64,000 nt of DNA from Amycolatopsis camponoti (GTDB lineage Bacteria > Actinomycetota > Actinomycetes > Mycobacteriales > Pseudonocardiaceae), in contig NZ_CABVGP010000002.1 in NCBI RefSeq assembly GCF_902497555.1, positions 2,244,501 to 2,308,500 on the forward strand. The letters are read 5' to 3'. Below are positions 1 to 8,621 of the stretch, one piece after another. Below the pieces are notes generated by a model. That model was not told the origin of the DNA and searched no databases. It saw only the letters and a program-made list of their open reading frames with translations. Position 1 is the stretch's first letter; each line of letters begins with the position of its first letter. The position numbers were made by a program, and so were the translations under genes.

Positions 1-30
1 GGTTAGAACACTGTTTCTCACTCACGACCC
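1..30. repeat. Partial copy of a 48-bp palindromic element
   Basis: These 30 bases are the exact reverse complement of 38271-38300, which is the left arm and loop of a complete 48-bp hairpin inside apbE (38272-38319). The other arm should lie just left of the window. Here the element sits in the leader of the polysaccharide lyase gene, 53 bp before its start codon. One copy is therefore intergenic and one intragenic. Confidence 0.8.
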
Positions 31-82
31 CTACCGCCGCCGCACACCTGAGTCCCCGTTCCCCTTCCTGGGAGGCATTGCC

Positions 83-2440
83 ATGCCCGTGAACCGGAGA
101 AACGCTCTGCGCGGCGGCGCGCTGGCGGCCGCTTCGACCGTGTTGCTCACCCGTCCCGCGTTCGCTTCCGCGGCGCCCGTGGTCACCCCGGCCGCGAGCG
201 GGGTGCCGACGGCCACCGCGCCGATCGTCGCCGCCTACCGGCAGCTGCAGACCGGCATCAACCGGCCGTCGCCCGAACGCACCGAAGCGCTGGCCAACCT
301 GGGCCGCGTCGCCAAGGCCTACAACGCGAGCCTGTCCGTCGCCGGCGGTGGCGCTCCACTGTGGACGGACCTGCCGCTCGGCCCGGGCAGCGACTACACG
401 ACGTCGATGTACGCCCGGCTGCGCGCGATCGCCGTCGATTGGGGCACGCCGGGGGGCGCGCTGTCCGGCGACCCGGTGGTGCTCGACCGGATCAAGGCCG
501 CGCTCGAGCTGATCTACGCGAGCCAGTACAACCCGCAGGTCGGCGAGATCGGCAACTGGTACACCTACGAAATCGGCGTCCCGTACTACGTGCTGCACAC
601 GCTTTCGGTGGTCGCCGACCGGCTGACCGCCGACGAGCTGGCCCGGTACGTCAGCCCGATCAAGCGGTTCGTCGGCAACCCGAACGTCCGCGCGAACAAC
701 ACGTCGCTCGTCGAGACCGGCGCGAACCGCGCGGACAAGGCGCTCATCTCGATCGTCGCCGGCGCGCTGATCGGTGACACGGCCTGGATCAAGACGGGTA
801 TCGACGCGCTCACCGACGTCGCCGGCGGGGGCGCGGCGAGCGTCGTCGCCAAGCTGGACCGCGCGGCGGGCGACGGCTTCCACGTCGACGGCTCGTTCAT
901 CCAGCACGACACCATCCCGTACCCCGGGCACTACGGCATCGTCCTGCTCACCGCGCTCGCCGGCGCCATCCACGTCACGGCGGGCACGGAGTACGCGCTG
1001 CCGCAGCCGCTCAAGGACAAGATCTACGCGCTGGTCGCGGACAGCTTCGCGCCGTTCGTCTACGCGGGCGCGCTGATGGAACCCGTGCGCGGGCGGATGC
1101 TGTCGCGGCAGGGGGAGACCGGACACGACATCGGCCACCAACTGACGGTGGCGACACTCGTGCTGGCCCGCACGGCGTCGGGCAAGACGAAGACCGATCT
1201 GAACGCGCTGGCCGCGAAGTGGATCAAGGAAGGCACGTACGCGCCGTTCCTGAAGATCCCCGACCCGGAGCGGTTCGCGCCCGGCCCGGACCTGGTGGCG
1301 ACGCCGGGCATCGAGTTCGCGCAGGACATGCTGGCCTCGGGCGCGCGCCCGGCGCGGGTCGTCGCGACGCACCGCGACTTCGGCCAGCAGGACCGGATGG
1401 TGCACGTCACCGGCGACTGGTCGGCGTCGCTGGGCGTCAGCTCGACGCGGATCTCGCGCTACGAGTCCATCAACGGCCAGAACCTCAAGGGCTACCACGT
1501 CGGCGACGGTGTGCTCTACACGTTCCTGCCCAACGCCAAGGGCCACTACACCGACGCCTACTGGCCGACGGTCGACCCGCTGCTGCTGCCGGGCACGACC
1601 GAGAACGACGGCCCGGTCGACCCGAAGTTCGGCGGCGTGCCGGTCGGCCCGAACCCGCACACCGGCGGCGTCCGCTGGGACAACGAGCACGGCGCTTTCG
1701 CCGTGGACTTCAAGTCCTGGGACGGCTCGCTGGTCGCGAAGAAGTCGTGGTTCTTCACGCCGTCCGGGATCGTGTGCCTCGGCGCCGGGATCACCGGCAC
1801 GTCGGCGTCGAACGTGCGCACGACGATCGAGAACCGCAACCTCGGCGAAGGCGGTCGCGGTGCCTTGACCGCGGACTTCCGGCGCGTCCCGACCGACCTC
1901 GGCAAGGCTTCCGCGCTCCGGCGGCCGCACTGGGTGCACCTGGAAGACGTCGGCGGGTACGTCCTCTTGGACGACGCTTCGGTGACGGCGTTGCGCGAGG
2001 ACCGGACCGGCGCGTGGCGCGACATCGACACCGGCGCCAACACCAAGGGCACGACGACGCCGAACACGCGCCGGTACCAGAAGCTGGTGCTGGAGCACGG
2101 CGTCAAGCCGACGGACGCGAAGTACGCGTACGCGGTGCTCCCGGGGGCTTCCGTGGTCGGGACGCTCACGGCGTCCTGGGCGTGGCGCGTTCTCGCGAAC
2201 ACCCCGGTGGTGCAGGCGCTCCGGGTGGCCGACACGACGTTGGCGAACTTCTTCGCGGCCGGCTCGGTCGACGGCGTTCGGGTGTCGGGTCCCGCGTCCG
2301 TCGCGCTCGGGCGGCGTCAGCTGGCGGTGTCGGACCCGACGCAGACGCAGGACAGCGTGACGGTGACCGTGCACGGCAAGTCCGTGACGGTGCCGGTGAA
2401 GGGCACCTTCGGCGCGACACAGGTCGTGCGGTTGTCGTGA
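83..2440 (+). CDS. Secreted polysaccharide lyase family 8 (hyaluronate/chondroitin/xanthan lyase type)
   Basis: 785 residues. The N-terminus carries twin arginines (R5-R6) in NRRNALRGG, then a hydrophobic stretch and an AFA-type cleavage site near residue 29, so Tat export is likely. The family 8 catalytic signature is present: Asn215 in TGANR, His275 in SFIQH and Tyr284 in PGHYG, followed by the RGRMLSRQ arginine segment. An aromatic patch (GNWYTYEIG, about residue 157) precedes them. The C-terminal half fits the beta-sandwich region of the family. Enzymes of this family cleave uronic-acid polysaccharides by beta-elimination; the exact polymer cannot be told from sequence. GGGAGG lies 7-8 bases before the ATG, and a strong hairpin follows the stop, so it appears to be a single-gene transcript. 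Confidence 0.9.
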   Translation: MPVNRRNALRGGALAAASTVLLTRPAFASAAPVVTPAASGVPTATAPIVAAYRQLQTGINRPSPERTEALANLGRVAKAYNASLSVAGGGAPLWTDLPLGPGSDYTTSMYARLRAIAVDWGTPGGALSGDPVVLDRIKAALELIYASQYNPQVGEIGNWYTYEIGVPYYVLHTLSVVADRLTADELARYVSPIKRFVGNPNVRANNTSLVETGANRADKALISIVAGALIGDTAWIKTGIDALTDVAGGGAASVVAKLDRAAGDGFHVDGSFIQHDTIPYPGHYGIVLLTALAGAIHVTAGTEYALPQPLKDKIYALVADSFAPFVYAGALMEPVRGRMLSRQGETGHDIGHQLTVATLVLARTASGKTKTDLNALAAKWIKEGTYAPFLKIPDPERFAPGPDLVATPGIEFAQDMLASGARPARVVATHRDFGQQDRMVHVTGDWSASLGVSSTRISRYESINGQNLKGYHVGDGVLYTFLPNAKGHYTDAYWPTVDPLLLPGTTENDGPVDPKFGGVPVGPNPHTGGVRWDNEHGAFAVDFKSWDGSLVAKKSWFFTPSGIVCLGAGITGTSASNVRTTIENRNLGEGGRGALTADFRRVPTDLGKASALRRPHWVHLEDVGGYVLLDDASVTALREDRTGAWRDIDTGANTKGTTTPNTRRYQKLVLEHGVKPTDAKYAYAVLPGASVVGTLTASWAWRVLANTPVVQALRVADTTLANFFAAGSVDGVRVSGPASVALGRRQLAVSDPTQTQDSVTVTVHGKSVTVPVKGTFGATQVVRLS

Positions 2441-2444
2441 TCCT

Positions 2445-2481
2445 CCCCGCCGGGCCGGTGCCCCGACCCGGTCCGGCGGGG
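2445..2481 (+). terminator. Hairpin terminator after the polysaccharide lyase gene
   Basis: CCCCGCCGGGCCGG pairs with CCGGTCCGGCGGGG over 14 bases with one mismatch and a 9-base loop, starting 4 bases after the lyase stop codon. There is no U-tract, as is usual for terminators in GC-rich actinobacteria. Confidence 0.6.
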
Positions 2482-2507
2482 TCCCCACCTCGGTTAGGCT
2501 GGAATTC

Positions 2508-3989
2508 ATGAGCGCCGCCGAGCACGTGGACGTCCTGATCGTGGGCGCCGGCCTGTCCGGCGTCGGCGCGGCCTGCCGGCTCCAGGAGCGGCTACCGGGC
2601 AAGACGTACGCCGTGCTGGAGGCGCGCGACACCATCGGCGGCACCTGGGACCTGTTCCGCTATCCGGGCATCCGGTCCGATTCGGACATGTTCACCCTCG
2701 GCTACCCGTTCCGGCCGTGGAAGGACCCGAAGGCGATCGCCGACGGCCCGTCGATCCTGTCGTACATCCGCTCGACGGCTTCCGCCCACGGGGTCGTCGA
2801 GCGGATCCGTTTCGGCCACCGGGTGGTGCGGGCGTCGTGGTCGTCGCCGGACGCGCTGTGGACGGTCTCGACCGAGCACGGTGCGACGTTCACCTGCCGG
2901 TTCCTGTACCTGTGCAGTGGTTACTACTCGTACGAGTCCGGGCACGTCGTCGACTTCCCGGGCCGCGGAGAGTTCGCGGGGGAGATCGTGCATCCGCAGC
3001 ACTGGCCTCCGGCGTTGGACTACACGGGCAAGCAGGTCGTGGTGATCGGCAGCGGCGCGACGGCGGTGACGCTCGTCCCGGCGATGGCCGCGCAGGCCGC
3101 GCGGGTGACGATGCTGCAGCGCTCGCCGTCGTACGTCGTGGCGCGGCCGGGGAAGGACGCGCTCGCCGACCGGATCCGCGCGCTGCTGCCGGAAAAGCTC
3201 GCGCACCGGGTGGTGCGGGGCAAGAACGTGGTCATGGGGACGCTGTTCTTCCAGCTGATGCGGCGGCTGCCGCGCCGGGCGGCGCAGGCGTTGCGGGATC
3301 GGGTGGCGGCGCAGCTGCCGGCATCGATCCCGGTGGACCCGCACTTCGTGCCGTCGTACGACCCGTGGGACCAGCGGCTGTGCCTGGTGCCGGACGCGGA
3401 TCTGTTCCGGGCGCTGCGGTCGGGCAAGGCGGACATCGTGACGGACCGGATCGCGCGGTTCACGGCGTCCGGGGTGCTGCTGGAGTCGGGCCGCTCACTG
3501 GACGCCGACATCATCGTGACGGCGACGGGCCTGCGCCTGGTGGCGTTCGGCGGGATCGCGCTGTCGGTCGACGGGCGCGCGATCTCTCCCGGCGACCAGC
3601 GCGCGTACAAGGGCATGATGTTCGGCGGCGTCCCGAACCTGGCGTGGTGCGTGGGCTACACGAACAACTCGTGGACGCTCCGGGCGGACCTGACGTCCCA
3701 GTACGTGTGCCGGCTGCTGGCGTACCTGGACCGGCGCGGGTACGCGTACTGCGCCCCGGACGCGGCATCGGCGTCGGCGGCGGGCCGGCCGCGCCCGATC
3801 GTGGACCTGGCGTCCGGGTACATCAAGAGGGCCGCCTCCGACCTGCCGAAGCAGGGGGAGAGGCGGCCCTGGATGATGCGCCAGAACTACTTGCTCGATC
3901 TGGCCGACATGCGGTTCACCCGCGTCGACGACGGGGTGATGCGCTTCGGCCGCGCGGAAGACCGGGCGGCCGTGTCGAGTCAGCCCTGA
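2508..3989 (+). CDS. Flavin-containing (Baeyer-Villiger-type) monooxygenase
   Basis: 493 residues, cytosolic, no signal peptide. An N-terminal FAD Rossmann motif (GAGLSG, G13/G15/G18) and a second NADPH-binding motif (GSGATA, about residue 181) flank the segment F157-A-G-E-I-V-H162-P-Q-H-W166-P. That segment matches the FxGxxxHxxxWP fingerprint of type I Baeyer-Villiger monooxygenases. The [10 protein letters not shown] segment near residue 51 is also typical. Such enzymes insert oxygen into ketones or oxidise N/S centres using NADPH and O2; the substrate is unknown. The 3' end overlaps the convergent L36 gene by 10 bp. Confidence 0.85.
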   Translation: MSAAEHVDVLIVGAGLSGVGAACRLQERLPGKTYAVLEARDTIGGTWDLFRYPGIRSDSDMFTLGYPFRPWKDPKAIADGPSILSYIRSTASAHGVVERIRFGHRVVRASWSSPDALWTVSTEHGATFTCRFLYLCSGYYSYESGHVVDFPGRGEFAGEIVHPQHWPPALDYTGKQVVVIGSGATAVTLVPAMAAQAARVTMLQRSPSYVVARPGKDALADRIRALLPEKLAHRVVRGKNVVMGTLFFQLMRRLPRRAAQALRDRVAAQLPASIPVDPHFVPSYDPWDQRLCLVPDADLFRALRSGKADIVTDRIARFTASGVLLESGRSLDADIIVTATGLRLVAFGGIALSVDGRAISPGDQRAYKGMMFGGVPNLAWCVGYTNNSWTLRADLTSQYVCRLLAYLDRRGYAYCAPDAASASAAGRPRPIVDLASGYIKRAASDLPKQGERRPWMMRQNYLLDLADMRFTRVDDGVMRFGRAEDRAAVSSQP

Positions 3990-4102
3990 CGAGCCTTCTG
4001 GCGCGGGTTGTCCTTGTTGATCACGAACACGCGGTTACCGCGCCGGATCACCTGGGCGCCCGGCTGGCGGGCGAGCGAACGGACCGAGCTGCGAACCTTC
4101 AT
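3980..4102 (-). CDS. rpmJ: Ribosomal protein bL36, Cys-free (type B) form
   Basis: 40 residues read directly from the minus strand, starting [10 protein letters not shown] and ending NPRQKARQG. The conserved core [16 protein letters not shown] is that of bL36. It has none of the cysteine zinc ligands of the classical form, so this is the zinc-independent paralogue that actinobacteria typically keep away from the main ribosomal operon. In Streptomyces such Cys-free paralogues are induced on zinc starvation through Zur; whether that holds here is inference, and I find no clear Zur box. Its end overlaps the monooxygenase gene by 10 bp. Confidence 0.9.
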   Translation of the reverse strand: MKVRSSVRSLARQPGAQVIRRGNRVFVINKDNPRQKARQG

Positions 4103-4158
4103 GGCGAGCCGTCCCTTCCTGGTCGGCGGTGCGGGCCCCGAGTACGTCCCGCTCACCT

Positions 4159-4178
4159 CTCAACCGCGCGCGGTTGAG
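4159..4178. promoter_or_regulatory. Perfect 20-bp palindrome between vWA operon and rpmJ
   Basis: CTCAACCGCGCGCGGTTGAG is a perfect 20-bp palindrome without a loop. It lies 14 bp past the stop of the VWA gene and 57 bp before the rpmJ start, both on the minus strand. It could be an operator for rpmJ or the stem of a terminator for the upstream operon. The missing loop and U-tract favour a protein-binding site slightly. Confidence 0.45.
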
Positions 4179-4192
4179 TTTCATTCCGCAAC

Positions 4193-5362
4193 TCAGCTGG
4201 TCTCCCGGGCCACCCAGGCCTGCAGGTCGTCGCCCCGGACGGCGGCCGCCATCAGCTCCGGGAACTGGTCCGGCGTGCACGCGAACGCCGGGACTCCCAG
4301 CTCCGCCAGGGCCGCCGCGTTCTCGTGGTCGTACGACGGCGCGCCCGAGTCGGACAGCGCCAGCAGCGTCACCACCTGGACGCCCGCGCCGACCAGCTCG
4401 GCGATCCGGTGCAGGAGCTCCTCTTCGTTGCCGCCCTCGTACAGGTCGCTGATCAGCACCAGCAGCGTCTGCTCGGGGCGGCCGACCAGGCCCTGGCAGT
4501 ACGCGATCGCCCGGTTGATGTCCGTGCCGCCGCCCAGCTGAGTGCCGAACAGGACGTCGACCGGGTCGGCGAGGTGCTCGGTCAGGTCCGCGACCTCCGT
4601 GTCGAACGCGACGAAGCTCGTCCGCAACGCCCGCATCGACGCCAGGACCGCGCCGAACAGCCCCGAGTACACCACCGACTCCGCCATCGAGCCCGACTGG
4701 TCCACGGCCAGGATGACGTCGCGCTGCACCGACTGCTGGCGCCGGCCGTAGCCGATGAGCTGCTCCGGCACGATCGTGCGCAGCTCGGGGGAGTAGTGCT
4801 TGAGGTTCCGGTGGATCGTGCGCGCCCAGTCGACGTCACCCGGCCGCGGCCGATGCGTGCGCGACGCCTTGTCCAGCGCCCCCTTGATCGCCGCGCGCGT
4901 GCGCTCGGCCAGCCGCTGCTCCAGCTCCTCGACCACCTTGCGGACGACCTCGCGCGCCGTCTCCTTGGTCTCCTCCGGCAGCACGCCGTTGAGCGACAGC
5001 AGCGTCCCGACCAGGTGCACGTCCGGCTCGACCGCCGAGAGCAGCTCCTTCTCCAGCAGCATCCGGGTCAGGCCCAGCCGGTCGACGGCGTCGCGCTGCA
5101 TCACCTGCACGACGGTGCTGGGGAAGTAGCGGCGGATGTCGCCGAGCCAGCGCGCGACCCGCGGCGCCGACGCGCCCAGGTTCGCGCTGCGCGGCCCGCC
5201 CGCCGCCTCCTCGTCCGGCTTGTCGTACAGGGCGGCCAGCACCGCGTCGACCCCACTGTCCTCATCGGACAGTTGAGCGTCGGCCAGTCCCGACCCGGGA
5301 CCCGCGCCCTCGGCGCCCAGCACCAGGCGCCAGCGCCGAGTCCGCTCGGTGTCCGTGCTCAA
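4193..5362 (-). CDS. VWA-domain protein of a MoxR-type operon
   Basis: 389 residues from a TTG start at 5362, which overlaps the DUF5682 stop by four bases and has GGTGGGAG just upstream. A longer upstream reading exists in this frame but lies inside the DUF5682 gene and is not credible. The N-terminal ~200 residues are helical and charged. The VWA domain follows with the metal-ion-dependent adhesion motif D221-x-S-G-S (ILAVDQSGSM) and a later GGGTDI threonine. VWA proteins encoded beside MoxR ATPases are thought to act as substrate adaptors or partners in metal-dependent assembly. In E. coli the comparable protein is YehP. It is the last gene of the five-gene operon. Confidence 0.85.
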   Translation of the reverse strand: MSTDTERTRRWRLVLGAEGAGPGSGLADAQLSDEDSGVDAVLAALYDKPDEEAAGGPRSANLGASAPRVARWLGDIRRYFPSTVVQVMQRDAVDRLGLTRMLLEKELLSAVEPDVHLVGTLLSLNGVLPEETKETAREVVRKVVEELEQRLAERTRAAIKGALDKASRTHRPRPGDVDWARTIHRNLKHYSPELRTIVPEQLIGYGRRQQSVQRDVILAVDQSGSMAESVVYSGLFGAVLASMRALRTSFVAFDTEVADLTEHLADPVDVLFGTQLGGGTDINRAIAYCQGLVGRPEQTLLVLISDLYEGGNEEELLHRIAELVGAGVQVVTLLALSDSGAPSYDHENAAALAELGVPAFACTPDQFPELMAAAVRGDDLQAWVARETS

Positions 5363-7539
5363 GCTCCCACCCCCAGCAGAGTCGCGAGGACCGGCAGCAC
5401 GCGCTCCGCCCGGTCCTCGTCCAGTTCTTCGGCCATCGCCACGACCGCCGCGGTGCCGGTGAGCCCGGCCGCACGGTGCCCGATCGCCCGCTTCTCCGGC
5501 CCGCTGAACGCGCCGAAAGTGCGGCGCAGCAACGGAAGCACCTCGGTGAAGACGTCGTCGTGGATCCCCGCGAGCCACGCGTCGATCACCCGCAGCAGGC
5601 CTTCGTCGTGCACCAGCAGCAATGCACCGCCGTCGAAGAAGCCTTCGACATAGGCCGCGCCGGCCGCCGGTGCGATGCCCGGCGTGAGGGCCCGCCCCAG
5701 CCGCAGTTCGATGTCCAGCGCGTCGAGCAGCCCGGCGTCGTGCAGGATCCGGGTGAGCCGCCCGGCCAGCAACGGCGGCAGCGACGGCCGTTCGGCCAGC
5801 CGCGCCAGCGCCGCGAGCCAGCGCTCCTTCGGGTCGTCGCCCAGCAGCGACGTCGCGTCGTGCACCCCGTCGACGAGCTGGGCCATCCGGGCCGCGGCGT
5901 CGTCGTCGATCCCGTGCGTCGCCGGTGGCAGCCCGGCGCAGATGCGGTCGAGCATGCGGTCGGCGACCGCGCGCAGCGCCCCGGTGTCGGTGCCACGCAC
6001 GTTCCCGTAGCGGGTCGCCCTGGCCAGTGCGGGCAGCGCCGACATCAGGCGGGCGACGTCCGCGTCCGCCGCCGCCCGCGCGTCGAGGGCGGCCAGCGCT
6101 TCGGGCAACGCCTCCGGCAGGTCGGCGAGCAGGCAGTTCTCGACCGCCGTGGTCACCTCGTCCAGCGGGGGCGTGCCCTCGACGGTGTCGCGGACCGCGC
6201 TCGTCGCCGCCGACGGCACGGTGGTGCCGTGCACCGCGGCCGCCACCAGGTCGACCTCGAAGGCCGGTTCCCAGCACAGCGCCCAGGTCTCGCGGAACGT
6301 GCCCTTGTTCCGCCGGGCCGACGCCTCCCGGCTGCCCCACTCGATGCCGAGGATCCGCAGCCGGTGCAGCAGCTTCGAGCGGTCGAGCCCGCCGGGGGTC
6401 CGCAGGTCGAGGTCGAGCTCCTTGACGATCGGATCCTTCTTGAGCCGCAGGCGTTTCGCCGTCGCGGTCAGGTCCGCGGCGAGCGGCGGCTGCGGCACGC
6501 GGTCGGGCACCTCGCCGAGCCGTTCGCCGACCACCAGCCGCCGCGTGACCAGCTCGACCTGCACCTCGTCACCGCCGCAGAGCACGGACCGGGTGGCTTC
6601 GGTGACCTCGGCCAGCCCGGCCGACGACCGCCCGCGCAGCGTCGCGAGGGTCTCGGCCAGCCGGACCGCCTCGATGACGTGCGCGGTCGAGACGGGTAGG
6701 TCCTCCTCCCGCAGCACCGCCGCGACGCCGGCCAGCCAGCGCGTGGTGACGTTCTCGGCCGTGGTGAAGAGGTGGTGGTACCAGCCCGGCGATCGCACCC
6801 CGGCGCCGTAGCCGCTGGCCGTCGCGAGCCGCCCGTGGGTCCACGGCACCCAGGTGCACGAGACCTTCCGCTTCGGCAGTCCTTTGAGGATGGTCTGGTC
6901 GTGCGACGCGGGCGGCAGCGGGTCGGCGAGCGCGGGCACGTGCCAGGCCCCGCAGACGACGGCGATGTTCTCGAAGCCGTCCTTGCGGGTGCGGCGCAGC
7001 ACCGAGCGCATGTAGGCCTCGCGCCGGGCTTCGTTGCCGCGTGGCGGTTCCTCGTCCTCGCGCACCGCGGTCATCGCGTCCGCGATCACCTCGAACGGGT
7101 TTTCGCTGTCCCGCCGGGACTCGACGACGTCGTCCCACCAGCGTTCCGGGTCGTCGTAGCCGCCGGCCGACGCCAGCAGCGCCAGCGGGTCGACCGGCGG
7201 GCCCGCGTGCTCGTCCGGGCCCGCGGCGAACGTGTTCGCGGCCGGGAGGTCGCAGAACCGCACCGGGATCCCGGCCTCCCGCGCGTAGGCGAGCGCCTGC
7301 CACTCCGGGCTGAAGACGGCGAACGGCCAGAACGCGGCGCGCGAGACGTCGTCGGTCGCGTACGCCAGCAGCGCGACCGGCGGCGCCATCGCCGGGTCTT
7401 CGGTCAGCTCGACCAGGACGTCGGCCTCGGGCGGGCCTTCGATCAGCACGACGTCGGGTTCGAGCTGCGCGAGCCGCGCCGCCACGGCCCGGGCCGAACC
7501 CGGGCCGTGGTGGCGGATGCCGAGCAGGTGCGTCGTCAC
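5359..7539 (-). CDS. DUF5682 family protein
   Basis: 726 residues, starting MTTHLLGIRHHGPGSAR, a signature opening of DUF5682 proteins, with VVLIEGPPEAD near residue 32. No signal peptide or membrane segment is visible, so it is probably cytosolic. Biochemical function is unknown. The family travels with MoxR ATPase and VWA genes, and E. coli YehM occupies the same place in yehLMPQ. Its start overlaps the MoxR stop by four bases and its own stop overlaps the VWA start, so it should be translated in fixed ratio with both. Confidence 0.85.
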   Translation of the reverse strand: MTTHLLGIRHHGPGSARAVAARLAQLEPDVVLIEGPPEADVLVELTEDPAMAPPVALLAYATDDVSRAAFWPFAVFSPEWQALAYAREAGIPVRFCDLPAANTFAAGPDEHAGPPVDPLALLASAGGYDDPERWWDDVVESRRDSENPFEVIADAMTAVREDEEPPRGNEARREAYMRSVLRRTRKDGFENIAVVCGAWHVPALADPLPPASHDQTILKGLPKRKVSCTWVPWTHGRLATASGYGAGVRSPGWYHHLFTTAENVTTRWLAGVAAVLREEDLPVSTAHVIEAVRLAETLATLRGRSSAGLAEVTEATRSVLCGGDEVQVELVTRRLVVGERLGEVPDRVPQPPLAADLTATAKRLRLKKDPIVKELDLDLRTPGGLDRSKLLHRLRILGIEWGSREASARRNKGTFRETWALCWEPAFEVDLVAAAVHGTTVPSAATSAVRDTVEGTPPLDEVTTAVENCLLADLPEALPEALAALDARAAADADVARLMSALPALARATRYGNVRGTDTGALRAVADRMLDRICAGLPPATHGIDDDAAARMAQLVDGVHDATSLLGDDPKERWLAALARLAERPSLPPLLAGRLTRILHDAGLLDALDIELRLGRALTPGIAPAAGAAYVEGFFDGGALLLVHDEGLLRVIDAWLAGIHDDVFTEVLPLLRRTFGAFSGPEKRAIGHRAAGLTGTAAVVAMAEELDEDRAERVLPVLATLLGVGA

Positions 7540-8621
7540 GAAAGCTCCTGGCCCGCCCGGTAGAAGTCGGCCCAGCCGTCGCGCTCGCGCACGACCGTCT
7601 CGAGGTATTCGATCCAGATCGCGCGGTCGGCCACCGGGTCCTTGACCACCGCGCCGTGGATGCCGGCCGCGACGTCGTGGGGGCGCAGCACGCCGTCACC
7701 GAAGTGCGTGGCCAGCGCGAGCCCGCCGGTGAGCACGCTGATCGCCTCGGCCGTCGAGAGCGTGCCGGACGGCGACTTCACCGCCGTGCGGCCGTCTTCG
7801 GTGCGGCCCGAGCGCAGCTCGCGGAACACCGTGACCACCCGGCGGATCTCGGACAGCTCGGCGGCTTCCGCGGGCAGCTGCAGCGACGTGCCCAGCTCGG
7901 CGACCCGGCGGCTGACGATTTCGACCTCCGCCTCGGCGCTGTCCGGCAGCGGCAGCACGACGGTGTTGAACCGCCGCCGCAGCGCGCTCGACAGCTCGTT
8001 GACGCCCTTGTCGCGGTTGTTCGCCGTCGCGATCAGGTTGAAGCCCGGCCGCGCCTGAACCTCGGTGCCCAGCTCGGGGATGGGCAGCGTCTTCTCGGAG
8101 AGGATCGTGATCAGCGAGTCCTGGACGTCGGCCGGGATGCGTGTCAGCTCTTCGAGCCGGGCGAGCTTGCCGTCCCGCATCGCGTGCAGCAGCGGGCTTT
8201 CGACCAGCGCGGCGGCGCTCGGGCCCTCGGCGATCAGGCGGGCGTAGTTCCAGCCGTAGCGGATGGACTCCTCCGACGTGCCCGCGGTGCCCTGCACCAG
8301 CAGGGTCGAATCCCCGCTGATCGCGGCGGAAAGGTGCTCGGACACCCACGTCTTCGCCGTGCCGGGCACGCCGAGCAGCAGCAGCGCGCGGTCGGTGGCC
8401 AGCGTCGCGACGGCGACCTCGATCAGCCGCCGCGGGCCGACGTACTTCGGCGTGATCACGGTGCCGTCGGGCAGGGTGCCGCCGAGCAGGTACTCGACGA
8501 CGGCCCACGGCGACAGGTTCCAGTTGGGCGGCTTGGCCCGCTCGTCGGCGGCGGCCAGCGCGGCCAGCTCGGCGGCGTGGTCCTGTTCGGCGTGCGGCCG
8601 GAGGACGGTGGCGGCGGTCAT
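7536..8621 (-). CDS. MoxR-family AAA+ ATPase (YehL-like)
   Basis: 361 residues from the ATG at 8621 (MTAATVLRPHAEQ), which overlaps the preceding stop as ATGA; an in-frame reading extends further upstream but lies inside the DUF5691 gene. Walker A is LLGVPGTAKT, followed by a Walker B/sensor region around ARLEELTRIPADVQDSL and sensor 1 NLIATANNRDKG. MoxR ATPases act as chaperone-like machines that help mature protein complexes. The neighbourhood (SWIM, DUF5691, DUF5682, VWA) fits the YehL subfamily. The substrate is unknown. Confidence 0.9.
   Translation of the reverse strand: MTAATVLRPHAEQDHAAELAALAAADERAKPPNWNLSPWAVVEYLLGGTLPDGTVITPKYVGPRRLIEVAVATLATDRALLLLGVPGTAKTWVSEHLSAAISGDSTLLVQGTAGTSEESIRYGWNYARLIAEGPSAAALVESPLLHAMRDGKLARLEELTRIPADVQDSLITILSEKTLPIPELGTEVQARPGFNLIATANNRDKGVNELSSALRRRFNTVVLPLPDSAEAEVEIVSRRVAELGTSLQLPAEAAELSEIRRVVTVFRELRSGRTEDGRTAVKSPSGTLSTAEAISVLTGGLALATHFGDGVLRPHDVAAGIHGAVVKDPVADRAIWIEYLETVVRERDGWADFYRAGQELS

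Noticed and set aside
5363..6340. Long open extension upstream of the VWA gene in the same frame
   Set aside because: It lies entirely inside the DUF5682 coding region, is Arg/Gly-rich nonsense, and the TTG at 5362 has a good ribosome site and a four-base overlap with the DUF5682 stop.
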